From positions 1 to 14,895 of the forward strand of contig QHTW01000043.1 of the NCBI GenBank assembly GCA_003220955.1: DNA of 14,895 nucleotides. Reading direction: 5' to 3'. Positions 13,644 to 14,895 of the stretch are shown here, piece after piece. The DNA comes from Gemmatimonadota bacterium. GTDB lineage: Bacteria; Gemmatimonadota; Gemmatimonadetes; Gemmatimonadales; GWC2-71-9. How positions within the stretch are numbered: position 1 is the first letter of the stretch; every line of letters begins with the position of its first letter. The position numbers and the translations under genes were made by a program. The notes under the pieces were generated by a model. The model was not told the origin of the DNA. It saw nothing but the letters and a program-made list of their open reading frames with translations, and searched no databases.

Positions 13644-14895
13644 TCAGTCGGCAGCCGGTCGGATCTGATGCTCTGGCGTCGTTTGATCCCGTCGGAGCAC
13701 CGAGAATCGCGCCATACCCCCACGGAGCCGCTCGGCCAGCTGGGCGAGCTGCTGCGATGTTGCGGTCAGCTCGCCCATGGAAGTGATCTGCGCTTCGGTG
13801 GCGGCTGCGGTGTTGTTGGCACTATCCGATGAAGCTGTCGAGATACTGGCGACTTGCTGTAACGACTGTGCAAGCTCGGCGAGCCGGTGCGCCTGGCTGC
13901 GCGACACCTCGGCGGTCGCATTCACCAGCTCGCCCATCAACTGCACGCCCTGATGCAGCTCCTGAAGGGCGCCGTCCGCTTCAGCCGCGACCGCCCCGAT
14001 GTCGCGCACCTTGGCTTCGCCCGACTGCATCGCGCGCCCCGCAGCCTCGATGCCGGTCCGCAGATCGCTTACCAGCTCGGCGACTTCGCGCGCCGACTTC
14101 CCTGCCTCGGCCGCGAGCGTGCGCACCTCGTCTGCCACGACCGCGAAACCTTCTCCATGTTCCTCGGCGCGTGCGGCTTCGATCGCCGCGTTGAGCGCGA
14201 GGAGGTGCGTCTGTCGCGCGATGCGCGCGATGGTTTGCGCGAACACGCCGATCCGCTCCGACATCCCCGACAATCCAGCGACCGTGGACGCCGTCGCGCG
14301 TACCTCCTCGCCGACGGCGCGGAGCTTTGCACTCGCGCGCGCGACGCGCTCACGCCCCCGCTCCGCCGTGCCGACGAGACGTGATGAATCGACCTGCATC
14401 AGCTCGGCACGCACGCGGAGTGACTCAGCCTGGTCGGCCGCCTTGGCGCTTTCGCCGCGCGCGCCGTCGGCCAGGCCCCGCTGATGGCCGAGGTCGCCGG
14501 CGAGTCGTTGTGACGTCTGTGTGAGGGACTCTGTGGTCGCATGGAGCTCCTGCGCCGCGGCCGCCAGCTCTTCGGCGAAGGCAGCGACTTCGTCGGCCTC
14601 GCGCTGCACCGAGGAGATCGTGGCGCCGATCTCCTCGAGCATGCGGTTGAAGCTCTTTTCCAGGAAGCCGAGTTCGTCGGCCTCGGCGGCGGCGGCACGA
14701 ACGGCGAGGTAGCCCTGCTCCGCCTCGCCCATCACGCTGCGCGCGTGGCGAATGCGCTGGATGAGTGTCGCGGGAATCCGCTTGAGCGCCATCGCCACGA
14801 TGATGAAGACGCCCGTCTCGAGGTATGCCACTGTATCGAGACCCGTGTCGTCGGGATACAGACGGCCGTGCGCCCAGCTCGCGAGCAAATAGGCG
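13644..14895 (-). CDS. Methyl-accepting chemotaxis protein, N-terminus cut off by window edge
   Basis: The frame ends at a TGA (13646-13644) and stays open to the right edge, so about 416 C-terminal residues are visible. A TTG at 14888 is not a credible start. A short outside loop, one membrane span (YLETGVFIIVAMAL) and a HAMP-like segment ending DELGFLEKSFNRMLEEI come first. A long Ala/Glu-rich coiled coil then carries the signalling hairpin IARQTHLLALNAAIEAARAE followed by EHGEGFAVVADEVRTLAAEA, the part that docks CheW and CheA. Many members have QTNLLALNAAIEAARAGE here, so His for Asn and Glu for Gly are small departures. The protein relays an unknown signal to the chemotaxis kinase. Its end converges with the AraC-family gene 4 nt away, with no terminator hairpin between them. 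Confidence 0.95.
   Translation of the reverse strand, partial: AYLLASWAHGRLYPDDTGLDTVAYLETGVFIIVAMALKRIPATLIQRIRHARSVMGEAEQGYLAVRAAAAEADELGFLEKSFNRMLEEIGATISSVQREADEVAAFAEELAAAAQELHATTESLTQTSQRLAGDLGHQRGLADGARGESAKAADQAESLRVRAELMQVDSSRLVGTAERGRERVARASAKLRAVGEEVRATASTVAGLSGMSERIGVFAQTIARIARQTHLLALNAAIEAARAEEHGEGFAVVADEVRTLAAEAGKSAREVAELVSDLRTGIEAAGRAMQSGEAKVRDIGAVAAEADGALQELHQGVQLMGELVNATAEVSRSQAHRLAELAQSLQQVASISTASSDSANNTAAATEAQITSMGELTATSQQLAQLAERLRGGMARFSVLRRDQTTPEHQIRPAAD

Overview
The window is GC-rich bacterial DNA, almost certainly chromosomal. Nearly all of it is protein-coding, and most genes lie on the minus strand. Several features suggest a Gemmatimonadota (or, less likely, Acidobacteriota) soil-type bacterium: Hanks-type Ser/Thr kinases (one with a membrane span, a TolB/FlgO-like domain and TPR-like helices), many lipoproteins of unknown function, and GTG starts with weak Shine-Dalgarno sites. 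The phylum is inferred from family content only; no rRNA or other taxonomic marker gene is present apart from rnpB.

Layout, left to right. At 1-763(-) is the N-terminal part of an unrecognised lipoprotein that runs off the left edge. One base separates it from a small DUF4177-like ORF at 765-1004(-). Next is the RNase P RNA gene rnpB at about 1011-1385(-), recognisable by its conserved core and by a perfect 10-bp P1 helix joining its two ends. A tightly packed three-gene unit follows and reads leftward: a soluble one-domain Ser/Thr kinase (4419-5270), a secreted DmpA/P1-family aminopeptidase (3233-4417) and a large lipoprotein with a glutamine-amidotransferase-like N-terminus (1425-3236). The junctions are 1 nt apart and a 4-nt GTGA overlap, so the three are very probably co-translated.

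Upstream of that unit lie two paralogous lipoproteins (5323-6960 and 7160-9460). They share an N-terminal module of about 380 residues. One ends in a beta-sandwich-like domain; the other ends in an Ig-like domain and three 90-residue repeats. A strong intrinsic terminator (7101-7137) separates them. Before them, and also reading leftward, is a two-gene unit: a small membrane-anchored TolB/FlgO-like protein (12130-12624) and an 834-residue receptor kinase (9621-12125) whose extracytoplasmic part begins with a domain of the same type.

At the right end, an AraC-family regulator with a degenerate receiver-like N-terminus (12770-13639, +) is transcribed divergently from the kinase unit. It converges with a methyl-accepting chemotaxis protein (13644 to the right edge, -) whose N-terminus lies outside the window.

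Taken together, the window looks like an envelope and signalling neighbourhood: two kinases, two paralogous surface lipoproteins with modular C-termini, a secreted peptidase and a chemoreceptor. No mobile element, CRISPR array, tRNA or phage gene was seen. The least explained parts are the paralogous lipoprotein family with its repeats, and several palindromic or hairpin elements between genes.
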